Assembly: GCA_964036045.1 (NCBI GenBank)
Contig: OZ038380.1
Coordinates: 69,486,186 to 69,550,185, forward strand
DNA length: 64,000 nucleotides
Reading direction: 5' to 3'
Source: Eutreptiella sp. 'Long Island Sound 2002'
Taxonomy: Eukaryota; Euglenozoa; Euglenophyceae; Eutreptiales; Eutreptiaceae
The notes under the pieces are model-generated. The model searched no databases and was not told where the DNA came from. It was given only the letters and a program-made list of their open reading frames with translations. The position numbers and the translations under genes were made by a program. Numbering within the stretch: position 1 is the first letter of the stretch; each line of letters begins with the position of its first letter. Positions 34,755-43,457 of the stretch are shown piece after piece.

Positions 34755-35376
34755 ATGAGCCTAGAGGCCATCGTTGACAAGTGCTGCACATCCCTAGAAG
34801 CCCTTCGCCAACACCCCTTTTCAACTGTCAAGGGGAAAACAAAACATAGAAGATTGAAGGCTGCTCAGAAGTTACTTCGAAGCCTGCTGCAAGATGGGGA
34901 TTTGGAGTTGAGCATGACACACAAAGGAGTGGTGTTTCTACGGGGGGGCTCTGCAGCATGGCATGAGGACCAGGAAGAGAAGGACCCAAAGACTCTAGAA
35001 GCGTTACGTGTGTTAACCATGGCCCGCACAATGAAGCTAAGTGTGAGGTCCATGCTAAAGGTTCCAAGGGCATGCAGGAGGAGTGACCTAATGAGGGTAA
35101 GGGAAATGAATACACCCTACAAGGCTCGACCTAGGGCCATAAGCACAGAGACAGGTCTAAGGAGAGCCTCCGCAGCCAATAAGCTGAGGGAGGTTGTAAC
35201 ATATCAGGTCAATTTGGCCCAAAGGGCCAATGCCTTCAATTGTGTGGGGAACACACTTTTTGTGGTGACCTCGGCAGATGCCACACCACTTTGGAAATCT
35301 AGTGCAACAAGGTGTGACACCTCTGTCCACTGTTGGCTAGAAGTGGGAGATGCCGGGGCCCCAAACCTTTGGCCCA
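34755..35376 (+). pseudogene. D-family D-D-E protein, 5' part, split by the guest element
   Basis: ATG in 'gcaccatga', 8 bases after acceptor 'ttccag'. It encodes about 207 codons, including the first catalytic-type Asp in 'VTSADATPLWKS'. The frame is cut at 35,376 by the guest element's left inverted repeat. Continuation is at 41,765: with one copy of the duplicated 'ca' removed, the two parts total 1,668 bases, or 556 codons in one open frame, against 553 in the intact relative at 39.7 kb. As it stands the gene is inactivated. Confidence 0.85.
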
Positions 35377-35412
35377 TGGGATGCAGCGTTCTAGGGCGTG
35401 GTGCGGAACCCC
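35377..35412 (+). repeat. Left 36-bp terminal inverted repeat of guest element
   Basis: Starts 'tgggatgcagcg' and ends 'gcggaacccc'. Identical, inverted, to 41,727-41,762. Confidence 0.95.
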
Positions 35413-35559
35413 CCCAATTTTGGGTGTTGTTAATATGGTTGGAACCCGGAATTTCACATGTTACATGGGTGCACTATGATGCAACAATGTGCCTTCCATG
35501 TTTCGTTTGCTCGATATTGCCCGTTTTGCACTTTTTGCGATTTGATCTTTGTGTGCTCT

Positions 35560-35705
35560 AACTAGTTATCGCGGGGTTAGAACGGGGTTAGAGCACTAGT
35601 TATCGCGTGGGTTATCGCGCGATAACCTAGTTATCGCGGGGGTTATCGCGGGGGTTATCGCGCGATAACTAGTTATCGCGTGGGTTATCGCGTGGGTTAT
35701 CGCGC
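35560..35705. repeat. Palindrome cluster P4-guest 1 (AGTTATCGCGCGATAACT)
   Basis: Repeats of 'ctagttatcgcg' and its inverse upstream of the guest A start. The core equals the host word but the flanks are CTAG rather than CCCC. Followed by 'cgctttag' (acceptor-like) before the ATG. Confidence 0.95.
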
Positions 35706-35762
35706 TTCATTTTATGTTTCCCCTTTTCGCTTTAGCTCTCAAAACTTTCATATTCTTTGATA

Positions 35763-37152
35763 ATGGCCCTTGCTGCTGCCCACGCTTGGTGCGAGCACCA
35801 TCAAAAGCTCCTTGGGGTCCGTCGCCTTGGCGGTCCTGAGGGGTTTACGATGGGTGATGCCAATGTGAGGCGCCCTGTGGCGACCCGCTTTGAACATGGT
35901 GTGGACTTTGGACTCCTTGTCCATAAGTCCCCCTTCATGGCGGACAACCGAGACCCCCTGGTTCTCAGCAACTACATCTTCGAGTTGCTAGAGGTAAATC
36001 CAGGGGTTGCTGGATTCTTGATCCAGCTTCATCCGGACGATGTGGACGCGGTGGTGGAGTCCGTCACCGCCCATGCCGAGAAGGGTGCGGGGACGAAGAC
36101 GACCCTCTATGTGGGTCAGGAGGAGGAGGAAGTGGAGGAAGTATGACCACACCCCCCAGCACCTCCATCGCGACGCCCCCCCCTACACCATTCCTGAAGG
36201 CACATTGATTGTCAATTGCCTTATTATGCTAACCCATAATCATGAGGAGGAGGATGGGTCACATTTTCTTTTTGTGCCCTCCAGCAGTTCGGGGTTCCCT
36301 GACCCTTGGGTGGAGAGGGCTGTGCCATTCAAGAGGGGCACTGCCTTTTTTTTTAATGCCCTTGATGTCCACAGGGGGTCGGGGATTCCCAAGGCCTCCC
36401 CCACGGGGGTGTCCCACCCCCGCCTCATGGCATTTTTTGCCATTGAGCTTACCGTGGGGGGGAATCTTCGATTCCCCAACCTGCACGTGACCCAGTCCAT
36501 TAAGAGGCCCCAGCTGGGGGCACCTGGTGGCCGGGTGGCCAGGACAGTCCAGTGTGATGGGGCGGTTAGGTGTAGGGGGAAGGTGGTAGCCAATTGCTAC
36601 GGATGCAATCGGCTGATTTTGTGCACCGCCCACAAAGATGGCCTTTGTGTGCCATGCCAGGAGGGGGAGGAGGTGGAGGGGGGGGAGGAGGAGGAGGTGG
36701 TGGTGGACCCCAATGGGGTCAGCATTGAGCAATCTGCTCAGTGCTTGCTCCCGGTGGGAACAACCACCGGGCATTTTTTGTTGTCGGGGTGGGGGGTTGG
36801 GAGGGAGGTGATTGCCCCCCTCACTAATGAGGAGGCGGGGGCGGTCGCAGGCCACCCCGATCAGTGCCCCTTGGCCAAGGTGTGCCATGGGGAGGCACTG
36901 CCCTGGCCCACCCTGCAAGGGCATGTTGGGATGAAGGTGCCGGCGGGCACCATTTTGGTGGTGAGGAGGGGGTTGTATGGGGGAGTGGCAAGGGTGGCCC
37001 CTGAGGCGGAGGGGGTGGCCCAGGTGGTGGAGTGGCGGCAGGTGGGGGAGTATGCGGCCGTCACGGACTTCGTGTGGCTGCGGAGGCTGGGCCTGGTGCT
37101 GGACGACGCCAAGAAGGAGGGCCAAGGCATGTGTCCATGTCACCAGGTGTGA
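35763..37152 (+). pseudogene. A-family dioxygenase-like gene with internal deletion and frameshift (guest)
   Basis: N-terminal 127 codons (to 36,146) match residues ~1-130 of the 661-aa A protein. The frame then changes and resumes directly at 'PQHLHRDAP', the HxD iron-binding motif, so about 215 residues are missing. The rest is well kept: distal His in 'ALDVHRGSG', Arg in 'VSHPRLMAF', the C-x2-C-x5-C-x2-H-x4-C-x2-C knuckle ('CYGCNRLILC...'), and a C-terminal 'GMCPCHQ' ending at donor cag|gtgtga (37,146). This donor is in phase with B's acceptor. A full oxygenase fold is unlikely, yet the element moved, so A may be dispensable or supplied in trans. Confidence 0.75.
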
Positions 37153-37388
37153 AAACCTCCCACAACACCCTGCTCTAACCCCTGCTCTAACTAGTTATCG
37201 CGCTAGGTTATCGCGTTCTAACTAGGTGCTCTAACTAGTTATCGCGCTAGGTTATCGCGTTCTAACTAGTTATCGCGGGGTTATCGCGGGGGGTTATCGC
37301 GGGGGTTATCGCGCGATAACCTAGTTATCGCGGGGGTTATCGCGCGGGTTATCGCGTGTTTTTTTTTTGTTTCTTTTGTTTTTTTCAG
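37147..37388. repeat. A-B intron with palindrome cluster P4-guest 2
   Basis: 242 bases from 'gtgtga' to a long T-rich tract and 'ttttttcag'. Both ends are phase 0, and the interior is a dense array of TTATCGCGCGATAA words. A classic branch/polypyrimidine-type 3' end is visible. Confidence 0.75.
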
Positions 37389-38597
37389 GCCACCATCTTG
37401 CAGCTGCCCCGCATCTTCGTCAAGGACGACGCCCAGGCAGCCGACGCAGCGGGCGGAGCAGCAGAAGCAGCAGGGGCACGGCCCGCCAAGCCGGTGGCGG
37501 CCCGGTTGGAGCTGGAGGGGGAGAAGAGGCTGCCGGAGGGGGCGTCGTGGCGGTTTGGGGAGCCTGGGGATGAGGCCTGCAGGATGGGGGGGACGGGATG
37601 GTACCGGCAGGTCACCATCACAGAGAAGGAGGGGGGGGTGGAGAGGAAGACCAACCTCACCCTCCCCTCCTATGTGTGGGTTGGGGGGGAAACGGCCAAG
37701 TGGCCGCAAGCCGCAGAGGGGGAAACGGTTGCGGCTTTTTTGTGTTTGTTTGGGATGAGCGACCCCCCCCAAAGGAAATCTTATTTCCTTTTGAGGGTGT
37801 GTTTTTTGTGGGAGGGGGAGTATACGGGGAGGGAAGTGTGGCAGAAGCTGCACAGGGGGGGGGACATCCACCAGGTTGGTGGGTATGACCCCCCCCCTTC
37901 TGTGGCGGACGCCACTGCCGAATGGATTCGGCAGTATGCACCCAAGGGGGGAAGGCCGGGAAAAGGCCAGACGAAGCGGGGACCAGACGTGGTGGTGGTT
38001 GAGCCGGATGCCCCCCCCCCCCTTAGGGGTAAGGGCCAAACCCCCGCCCCCAAGCCCTCCCCCAAGCCATCGAAGGTGGCAAAGGTGGCGGCAGCCCAGC
38101 CCCCCCATGAGGCCCTGGACGTGGAGGCCTTGGGGGCCAGTGTGGCCACCCACGTGACGGACGCTTGCCAGGTTTTGGTGGAGCAGGCGGCCGCCACGGG
38201 GGTCGAGGCCGCACTGGCCAAGGGTCGGTCGGCCGACCACAGGTCGGCCTTGGCAAAGGCCGAAAAGGCCCAGGGCAACACCCAGCGTGCCCTGGACCAG
38301 GCCCTCAACCTGGCCGCCAAGAGGGGGGAGGAGGTGGAGGCGATGAGGGAGGCCCTGAGGGAGGCCCAGGAGGGGAGGCGGAAGGCGGAGGTGGAGGTGG
38401 CCCAGCTTAGGGTGGAGGTGGAGGGGCAGCGGAGGAGGGGGGATGACCTTGGGCAGCGCTTGGGGGTGGCTGAGGCGCAGGTGCGCAGCCTCACCTCCAC
38501 CCTCTGTGCCTCCTTCGGGGCGCAGCAGGCCCAGCAGGGGCTGGCGCCGCAAGGGTTGCAGAGTCAGGGTAGCGGGAGTAGGAGTGGGAGCCAATGA
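37389..38597 (+). CDS. B protein: coiled-coil protein of the A-B-C-D cassette (guest)
   Basis: 402 codons from the acceptor to TGA. No ATG lies at the exon start, so it is probably translated as the downstream exon of A. Order: Ala/Glu-rich N-terminus, then a compact domain with 'WYRQVTI...NLTLPSYVWVGG' and 'VCFLWEGEYTG'. A Pro/Lys linker with 'GPDVVVVEPDAPPP' follows, then about 130 residues of Ala/Glu/Arg heptads (coiled coil) and a Gly/Ser/Gln tail. Homologous to the broken B genes at 2.1-3.6 and ~8.5 kb. No catalytic motif. The coil suggests dimerisation and could match the two-fold symmetry of the palindromes; this is inference. Confidence 0.7.
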   Translation, partial: ATILQLPRIFVKDDAQAADAAGGAAEAAGARPAKPVAARLELEGEKRLPEGASWRFGEPGDEACRMGGTGWYRQVTITEKEGGVERKTNLTLPSYVWVGGETAKWPQAAEGETVAAFLCLFGMSDPPQRKSYFLLRVCFLWEGEYTGREVWQKLHRGGDIHQVGGYDPPPSVADATAEWIRQYAPKGGRPGKGQTKRGPDVVVVEPDAPPPLRGKGQTPAPKPSPKPSKVAKVAAAQPPHEALDVEALGASVATHVTDACQVLVEQAAATGVEAALAKGRSADHRSALAKAEKAQGNTQRALDQALNLAAKRGEEVEAMREALREAQEGRRKAEVEVAQLRVEVEGQRRRGDDLGQRLGVAEAQVRSLTSTLCASFGAQQAQQGLAPQGLQSQGSGSRSGSQ

Positions 38598-38600
38598 CTA

Positions 38601-39233
38601 GTGGATTTGCTCAGGGGGTTGCCCAAGGGCATTTTTCGTGGGGAGGAGCGATATGGGGCCCAAGTGGACATGTGCCACTTTGGCCTCGTGGGAAGTGGAA
38701 ACCCCAACCCCTCTAATTTTAGGGCGACCCACATGGCCGCTGCTACCCTCAGGCCTGCCCTCACCCCCTTGGTAGCAGACCTCAATGGGTATTGCACCTC
38801 CAATGCTCCACCATGGTTCACATGGTGTAGCATCCAAATTGTTCGCCCCCAAGGGACGGACACCATGGGCCTCCACTCCCATTTGCGGGATGGGGCGCCC
38901 ATGGCGCTTATTGTGTGTGTGGGGTCTTTCACGGGGGGTGAGTTTTGGGTGGAGAGTGGTGGCCTGCTGAATCCCTCCTTGAGGGAAAAAAAGCGGCACA
39001 CCCGTGTGTGCCAGGGTAGGGCGGTGGAGGGTTGGGCATGCACCGCCACCCCCCAAGCCCCGGTGTTGTTCAACACCAGGGCACTACACGCTCCATTGCC
39101 ATGGGAGGGCGAGCGATGGAGCGTGATTTTTTATAGTGCGGGGGGGGTTCTGCACTGCACGCCTGTGTGGCGGCAGCAGCTGCTGTCCATGGGTTTTAGG
39201 GTGCCCAATGCTTCCTCTAACCCCTCCAGCTGA
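38601..39233 (+). CDS. C protein: second 2OG dioxygenase-like protein (guest)
   Basis: An open frame of ~210 codons with no ATG at its beginning (first codon GTG, right after 'gactag'), so it is probably an internal exon. The pattern fits a small TET/JBP-like or generic 2OG domain: 'WCSIQIVRP', then 'GLHSHLRDG' (H92, with His where the family usually has the metal-binding Asp), 'GSFTGGEFWVESGG', and 'NTRALHAPLPWEGERWSVIFYS' read in parts (H163, R172). A donor after 'GFR' (agg|gtgccc, 39,200) is in phase with D's acceptor, so C could be joined to D. Family assignment is by remembered motif layout. Confidence 0.6.
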   Translation: MDLLRGLPKGIFRGEERYGAQVDMCHFGLVGSGNPNPSNFRATHMAAATLRPALTPLVADLNGYCTSNAPPWFTWCSIQIVRPQGTDTMGLHSHLRDGAPMALIVCVGSFTGGEFWVESGGLLNPSLREKKRHTRVCQGRAVEGWACTATPQAPVLFNTRALHAPLPWEGERWSVIFYSAGGVLHCTPVWRQQLLSMGFRVPNASSNPSS

Positions 39234-39707
39234 TTCGATTATTGTTCACTATTTCTATTACTGTACTCTGTGGACTCTGAGGAGGGGCAACTGACTTGAC
39301 TGATTTGAGAGGCACCCTATCCAAATCATCCAAAAGACTGTGTGACTGATTTGAATTTGTGATTGTGGCGCCATGTACCCCGTGCCTGCACATTGTTGAC
39401 ATCTCCAAGGTTTCCTGGGTGCAAAATCAACGTTTGTGAAGGTTTTAGGGTGCCCAACGCTTGCTCTAACACCACCAGTTAGTGCGCACTAACCCCTGCT
39501 CTAACTAGTTATCGCGGGGGTTATCGCGCTCTAACTGGGTGCTCTAACTAGTTATCGCGGGGGGTTATCGCGCTCTAACTAGTTATCGCGGGGGGTTATC
39601 GCGGGGGTTATCGCGCGATAACCTAGTTATCGCGGGGGTTATCGCGTGGGTTATCGCGTGTGTTTTTTGGGCCCTTGCTTCAAAACCCTCCCTCATTTCG
39701 CGCCCAG
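39201..39707. repeat. C-D spacer/putative intron with palindrome cluster P4-guest 3
   Basis: Starts at donor 'gtgccc' inside the end of C and ends at 'gcgcccag' before D. It contains a direct repeat of 39,192-39,230 at 39,440-39,475 ('ttttagggtgcccaa') and, from 39,478 to 39,658, many CTAGTTATCGCG palindromes. Confidence 0.75.
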
Positions 39708-39722
39708 GTCCTCTTATTCTTC

Positions 39723-41381
39723 ATGGACAATGCTGTCAATGAGGCCCTGCGGGCTCTCAACACAGCCAACCTGCGGCGGTACACCGATCTGCAGTGCCCC
39801 AAGGCCCGGCGGCGGCGTTTGAAGGCGGTTCAGCGGCTGGTGCGAGTTCTATTGGGTGACCCAGACGTCGTGTGTGGCACCAACACCAAAGGCGAAGTTT
39901 GTTTAAGTGGTGGGGCGTGCACTGCCCTGTCTGGCCCACTTGGCGGCCATCTTGCATTAACAGCTCAGGAGCATGAGGCCCTGAGCATGCTACGCATGGC
40001 ATGCAGCATGCATCTCTCCCAACGGGCCCTTTTGCGAATGCCCCGCCGTTGCACACAACGGGACCTAAGGACCGTTCGGCAACGGATCATGCCCTACTTT
40101 CCCCAAACCACCATTGTAAAGTCTACCACAGGCCGCAATAGGGCAGCTGCCCATGTGCCTTTGCAATCAATTGTGCAAAATGCAATATCTATGGCCCGAG
40201 TTATTGGGAAACCCCCCCCTAGTGGCGTTGCCATTATTGTTATTTCAGTTGATGCGACTTCCTTGTGGAAGGCATCCTCTACCCGTGCGGATGTATGGGT
40301 TAATGTATGGGGGGGGGCAAAATATGCTTCGAAGGTGAAGCTATGGGCCTCATGGTTTTGCATGGATGGCGGGGATGAACAGGCTTTTTTGAGAAGCCTG
40401 GACATCTCCGCCAACCTCAACCAAGAGGTGAGGGATGTGGAAGAGGACGTTGTCCTCTTTCAAAACCAATTTTTGACTTGCACTGTCATTTTGACAGGGG
40501 ATGGGAAGGGGATGCAAGCAATGGGGGGGGCTGGGTCTAAGTGTTGGTTGTGCAAAGACCCCAATGGGATTGTTGAGCAAATGGGGGTGGAGTCCACCTC
40601 AAGATGGGGGTCATTCTTGAGAAGTGTGACCCCTGATAGGCGGCCGGGGGACTACCAACATGCAGCATGCCGCATCCTAAACGGCATTGCAAAGCGCATT
40701 GAGACCACCCTCCAGGCCCTCCCCCCTAGTACCCCTGGTAAGGCCCAAGCTCTTGCAGCTTTGCAGGCCTTCAAACAAGCCCTCAAGGATGAGACCGCAG
40801 GCATCCCTCTTAGGGAACGCCTCCCTTCGGCCTCGAGGGCCACAGAAAAAGATTTCGATCTAACCAGCACCAAAGTTTTCCTAACCTCCCCCCCCTTCCA
40901 AAGGCAATTTGTGGAATGCCTCAAAGAGCATGTCCCCACAGTGAGGACCCCTGGGGGACCTATGTTATGGGTTGTTGTGCATGTCATGGTGAAATGCATT
41001 GAGGGTTTGTATGAGCTTTGGAGGGTGAGGGAGTTGTACACTCTAACCCAAGTGGAACGCCACCGTGCGTTGACCACAAAATTTTCAAAAGCGTGGGGAG
41101 ACTCAGGTTGGTCCCCCACCAGGTGGATCCATTGGTGCTTGGCACATTCCACCTTTTTTGCCGAGAAATGGAGGAACATTTTTCAGTTTTCCTCCATCCC
41201 AACGGAGTATCGGCATGGGCCTTACAAGAGGAGGCTCAAAAATTGTTTTAAGGGTTGGTCTTTGGTGAGGCCAAGTATGTCCCTCCGCCACATGCACCAT
41301 TGCATGTCCATGAACGCCCTGGAGCAAGGGCTTTTGGGACTGGAGGCAGCCAAGGCCTCAGACATTGATGACTTTGTATGA
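39723..41381 (+). CDS. D protein: RNase-H-like D-D-E transposase candidate, 552 aa, intact (guest)
   Basis: Start 'MDNAVNEALRAL'; the frame is open upstream to the acceptor at 39,707, so it could also be fused to C. The N-terminal ~150 residues are basic and helical (DNA-binding candidate). D177 lies in 'VISVDATSLWK', D260 in 'VILTGDGKGM', a CxxC (274-277, 'KCWLC') follows at once, and E495 lies in 'SSIPTEYRHGPYK' near the C-terminus: spacing and context typical of a D-D-E RNase-H-fold transposase with a Cys-containing insertion. Copies at 0.2-1.4 and 34.8/41.8 kb share all blocks they retain. Being the only D-D-E protein in an element with its own ends, it is the likely transposase. Superfamily not determined. 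Confidence 0.8.
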   Translation: MDNAVNEALRALNTANLRRYTDLQCPKARRRRLKAVQRLVRVLLGDPDVVCGTNTKGEVCLSGGACTALSGPLGGHLALTAQEHEALSMLRMACSMHLSQRALLRMPRRCTQRDLRTVRQRIMPYFPQTTIVKSTTGRNRAAAHVPLQSIVQNAISMARVIGKPPPSGVAIIVISVDATSLWKASSTRADVWVNVWGGAKYASKVKLWASWFCMDGGDEQAFLRSLDISANLNQEVRDVEEDVVLFQNQFLTCTVILTGDGKGMQAMGGAGSKCWLCKDPNGIVEQMGVESTSRWGSFLRSVTPDRRPGDYQHAACRILNGIAKRIETTLQALPPSTPGKAQALAALQAFKQALKDETAGIPLRERLPSASRATEKDFDLTSTKVFLTSPPFQRQFVECLKEHVPTVRTPGGPMLWVVVHVMVKCIEGLYELWRVRELYTLTQVERHRALTTKFSKAWGDSGWSPTRWIHWCLAHSTFFAEKWRNIFQFSSIPTEYRHGPYKRRLKNCFKGWSLVRPSMSLRHMHHCMSMNALEQGLLGLEAAKASDIDDFV

Positions 41382-41447
41382 AAAACGACCACAGATGCTT
41401 TGTGCCAAGTGTTTTGTGTTGTTTGTCCTAGTGAGGGATGGAGGAGG

Positions 41448-41575
41448 GGTGCGCGATAACTACCCGCGATAACTGCGCGATAACTGAGTTATCGCGCGAT
41501 AACTAGCGCGATAACTAGTTAGAGCAAGGTGCTCTAACTGCGTTCTAACTCTGTTCTAACTGTGCTCTAACTCTT
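41448..41575. repeat. Palindrome cluster P4-guest 4
   Basis: 'gcgataactgagttatcgcgcgataactag' type repeats (given in part) after the D stop, then 'gttctaact' words toward the right inverted repeat. Confidence 0.9.
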
Positions 41576-41726
41576 TGACCCCCCCCCCAAAAACCACCCC
41601 CATGATGCGGGTTATGTGGGGAAAGAAAGGGGATGGGGGGTTTTTGAGGGTGCTGAATCCATTTTTTTAGGTGGTTTGCCCCAAAATTGAGGGTAGGTGG
41701 GTGTTCCAGAAATTGCGTTCTAACTA

Positions 41727-41762
41727 GGGGTTCCGCACCACGCCCTAGAACGCTGCATCCCA
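41727..41762 (-). repeat. Right 36-bp terminal inverted repeat of guest element
   Basis: Exact inverse of 35,377-35,412, followed by the duplicated 'ca'. Confidence 0.95.
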
Positions 41763-41764
41763 CA

Positions 41765-42810
41765 CATGGTGGGCAATGTGGGGGGGGGATGATGCAGCTT
41801 ATTTACTGGCCATGGATGCCACTCATGGCCTCAACGAACAAGTTGCTGACTTGGAGGCAAATGAGGATGTGGTTTGGCAAGGCAATGTATTAGGATTTAG
41901 CTGCATCATTACAGGGGACGGCAAGAATCTTCTTGCAGGAAATCCATCACGAGTATCCAAGTGTTGGATTTGTGATGATGACCAAAGCCTCCTTTTGTTC
42001 ACCGGGTGCATGGATGGTGTTAGGTGGGGGGCCTACTTGAGATGCATCCCAGTAAGTAGAAGAGTAGGGGACTATGTTCATGCCACCAGCCGGGTCCTTT
42101 GCATTTTGGTCAAAAGACTTAGGAAGGAGCTCCATAGTAGGGGCATCCATCCAGGTGTGCGAGCATTGGATGCTATAGTGAATGATGTTAAGGAAGCTTG
42201 CAAAGGCATCCCAGAAAGTGAGCGCATTGCCCCCAGAAGGGCTAAGGAGCACACTTTTGACCTAACCATGGCACTTGCATTTATGGCAAAACCTGTGTGG
42301 CATGGTGAGATGATTAACGTGGTGAAGCACTATATGCCCGATGTTGTTAGCCCTGCAGGGCCCTATATTTGGGTGGTGGTGCACACCTTGCTTCGCCAAT
42401 TTGCAACAATTCACCAATTTTGGCGACAAAAGTCATACTTCAATGAACCCGAGGTCCTTTGTTATTGCAAGGCTGTTGAACAATTTGCAACTGGGTGGGG
42501 TGACCTTGGGTGGAAAGTGAGCACATGGGTCCATTGGACATGTGCCCACTCCCCCTTTTTTGCAAAGAAGTATAGAAACTTCTATATTTTCTCTAGTATA
42601 CCTAGTGAAAAGAAAAATAGCCCTTTTAAAAGGGATTTGCACAATAGTTGCAAAGGTTGGGCATTGCTCAACCCCCGCCTATCAATTTTCTCCATGGGCC
42701 ATGTTGTAAATATGTCTAACCTTGACTTAGGTCTCTTGGCAAGGAAGATCATGCAAGCAAAAGAGAAGGAGAGGCGTGGCATCCTCTTGGGGAGGAAGTA
42801 CTTGAAATAA
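41765..42810 (+). pseudogene. D-family D-D-E protein, 3' part of the split host gene
   Basis: Resumes with 'TWWAMWGGDDAAYL', matching 'ASWFCMDGGDEQAFL' of the intact D. The second Asp lies in 'IITGDGKNLL', the CxxC in 'KCWICDDD', the conserved 'SRRVGDY', and the C-terminal Glu in 'SSIPSEKKNSPFK'. It ends '...LLGRKYLK' with TAA. Together with 34,755-35,376 it forms one complete family member, broken only by the guest insertion. Confidence 0.85.
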
Positions 42811-42876
42811 GGGGGCCCATTGTGTTATGTGTCATGCTTGCGAATGTGAAGGGCGTTCGGAGGGACCTTTGGGGGG

Positions 42877-43006
42877 GGTGCACTAAGGGGTGCACTAAGG
42901 GGTGCACTAAGGGGGGTTAGTGCGCACTAAGGGGGTGCACTAAGGGTGCAACAAGGGGGGGGTTGTTGCGCAACAAGGGGTGCACTAAGGGTGCACTAAG
43001 GGGTGA
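42877..43006. repeat. Palindrome cluster P5 (TTAGTGCGCACTAA)
   Basis: 'gtgcactaagggg' repeats with inverted joins 'gttagtgcgcactaa' and 'gttgttgcgcaacaa'. Follows the host D stop; a copy of the same word is at 34,690-34,715. Confidence 0.9.
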
Positions 43007-43192
43007 TGTGCAAATTTGAAAATCGGTGTTGTACCCCTAGGAACGAAGAACCCAGGGGTGCTAGGGCACAAACAAGCACTCCATGTGCCTATGAGGTCCC
43101 TCCAACCCCCCCCATGGCCTAGTAAGGTAGTTTAGGGGGCTTTGAAAAAAGGGTGCACTAAGGTACCCTTTTCCAGATGCGCCTGGTGCGTG

Positions 43193-43450
43193 ACACCCCA
43201 TAACACATGTTACCGACGGTGTTACCAATGTGTTACCCGAGGGACTTCCTATGTTACCGGTAACATGTATGTGTTACCCGAGCGCTCTGGTTGTTAATTG
43301 TTTTTGTTACCACCGCTGTAACCCTTGGGGTGTTACCCGGGTAACCATGCCCCCTTCCAATCCCACTTTGTCCCTATTAGTTACCCCCTGTGTTACCTTT
43401 CATGTAACCCCTTCATCACACTTTGTTTTAGTTACCCCATGGTGGCTGGG
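43193..43450. repeat. Palindrome cluster P6 (GTTACCCGGGTAAC), right block 1
   Basis: Many GTTACC/GGTAAC words, some joined as GTTACCCGGGTAAC. Lies downstream of the transposase stop on the minus strand. Further P6 blocks are at 45,035-45,100, 45,650-45,900, 46,133-46,180, 47,050-47,100, 47,300-47,455 and 47,640-47,900. Confidence 0.95.
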
Positions 43451-43457
43451 CACAACG

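Larger units (their letters stand above)
35377..41762. mobile_element. Guest A-B-C-D transposon, 6,386 bp
   Basis: Ends are a perfect 36-bp inverted repeat (35,377-35,412 and 41,727-41,762) beginning 'tgggatgcagcgttctaggg'. It is flanked by a 2-bp duplication 'ca' (35,375-35,376; 41,763-41,764). It sits inside the D gene of a related cassette and carries, in one direction, A (internally deleted), B, C and D, separated by four clusters of a CTAG-flanked version of the TTATCGCGCGATAA palindrome. Perfect ends and intact B, C and D frames suggest recent movement. The 2-bp duplication with these ends does not match a superfamily I can name with confidence. Confidence 0.9.

Noticed and set aside
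37281-38594. 437-codon minus-strand frame opposite guest B
   Set aside because: Leu/Pro/His-rich antisense shadow of the B coding strand; the plus frame has a domain-plus-coil structure and a homologue.
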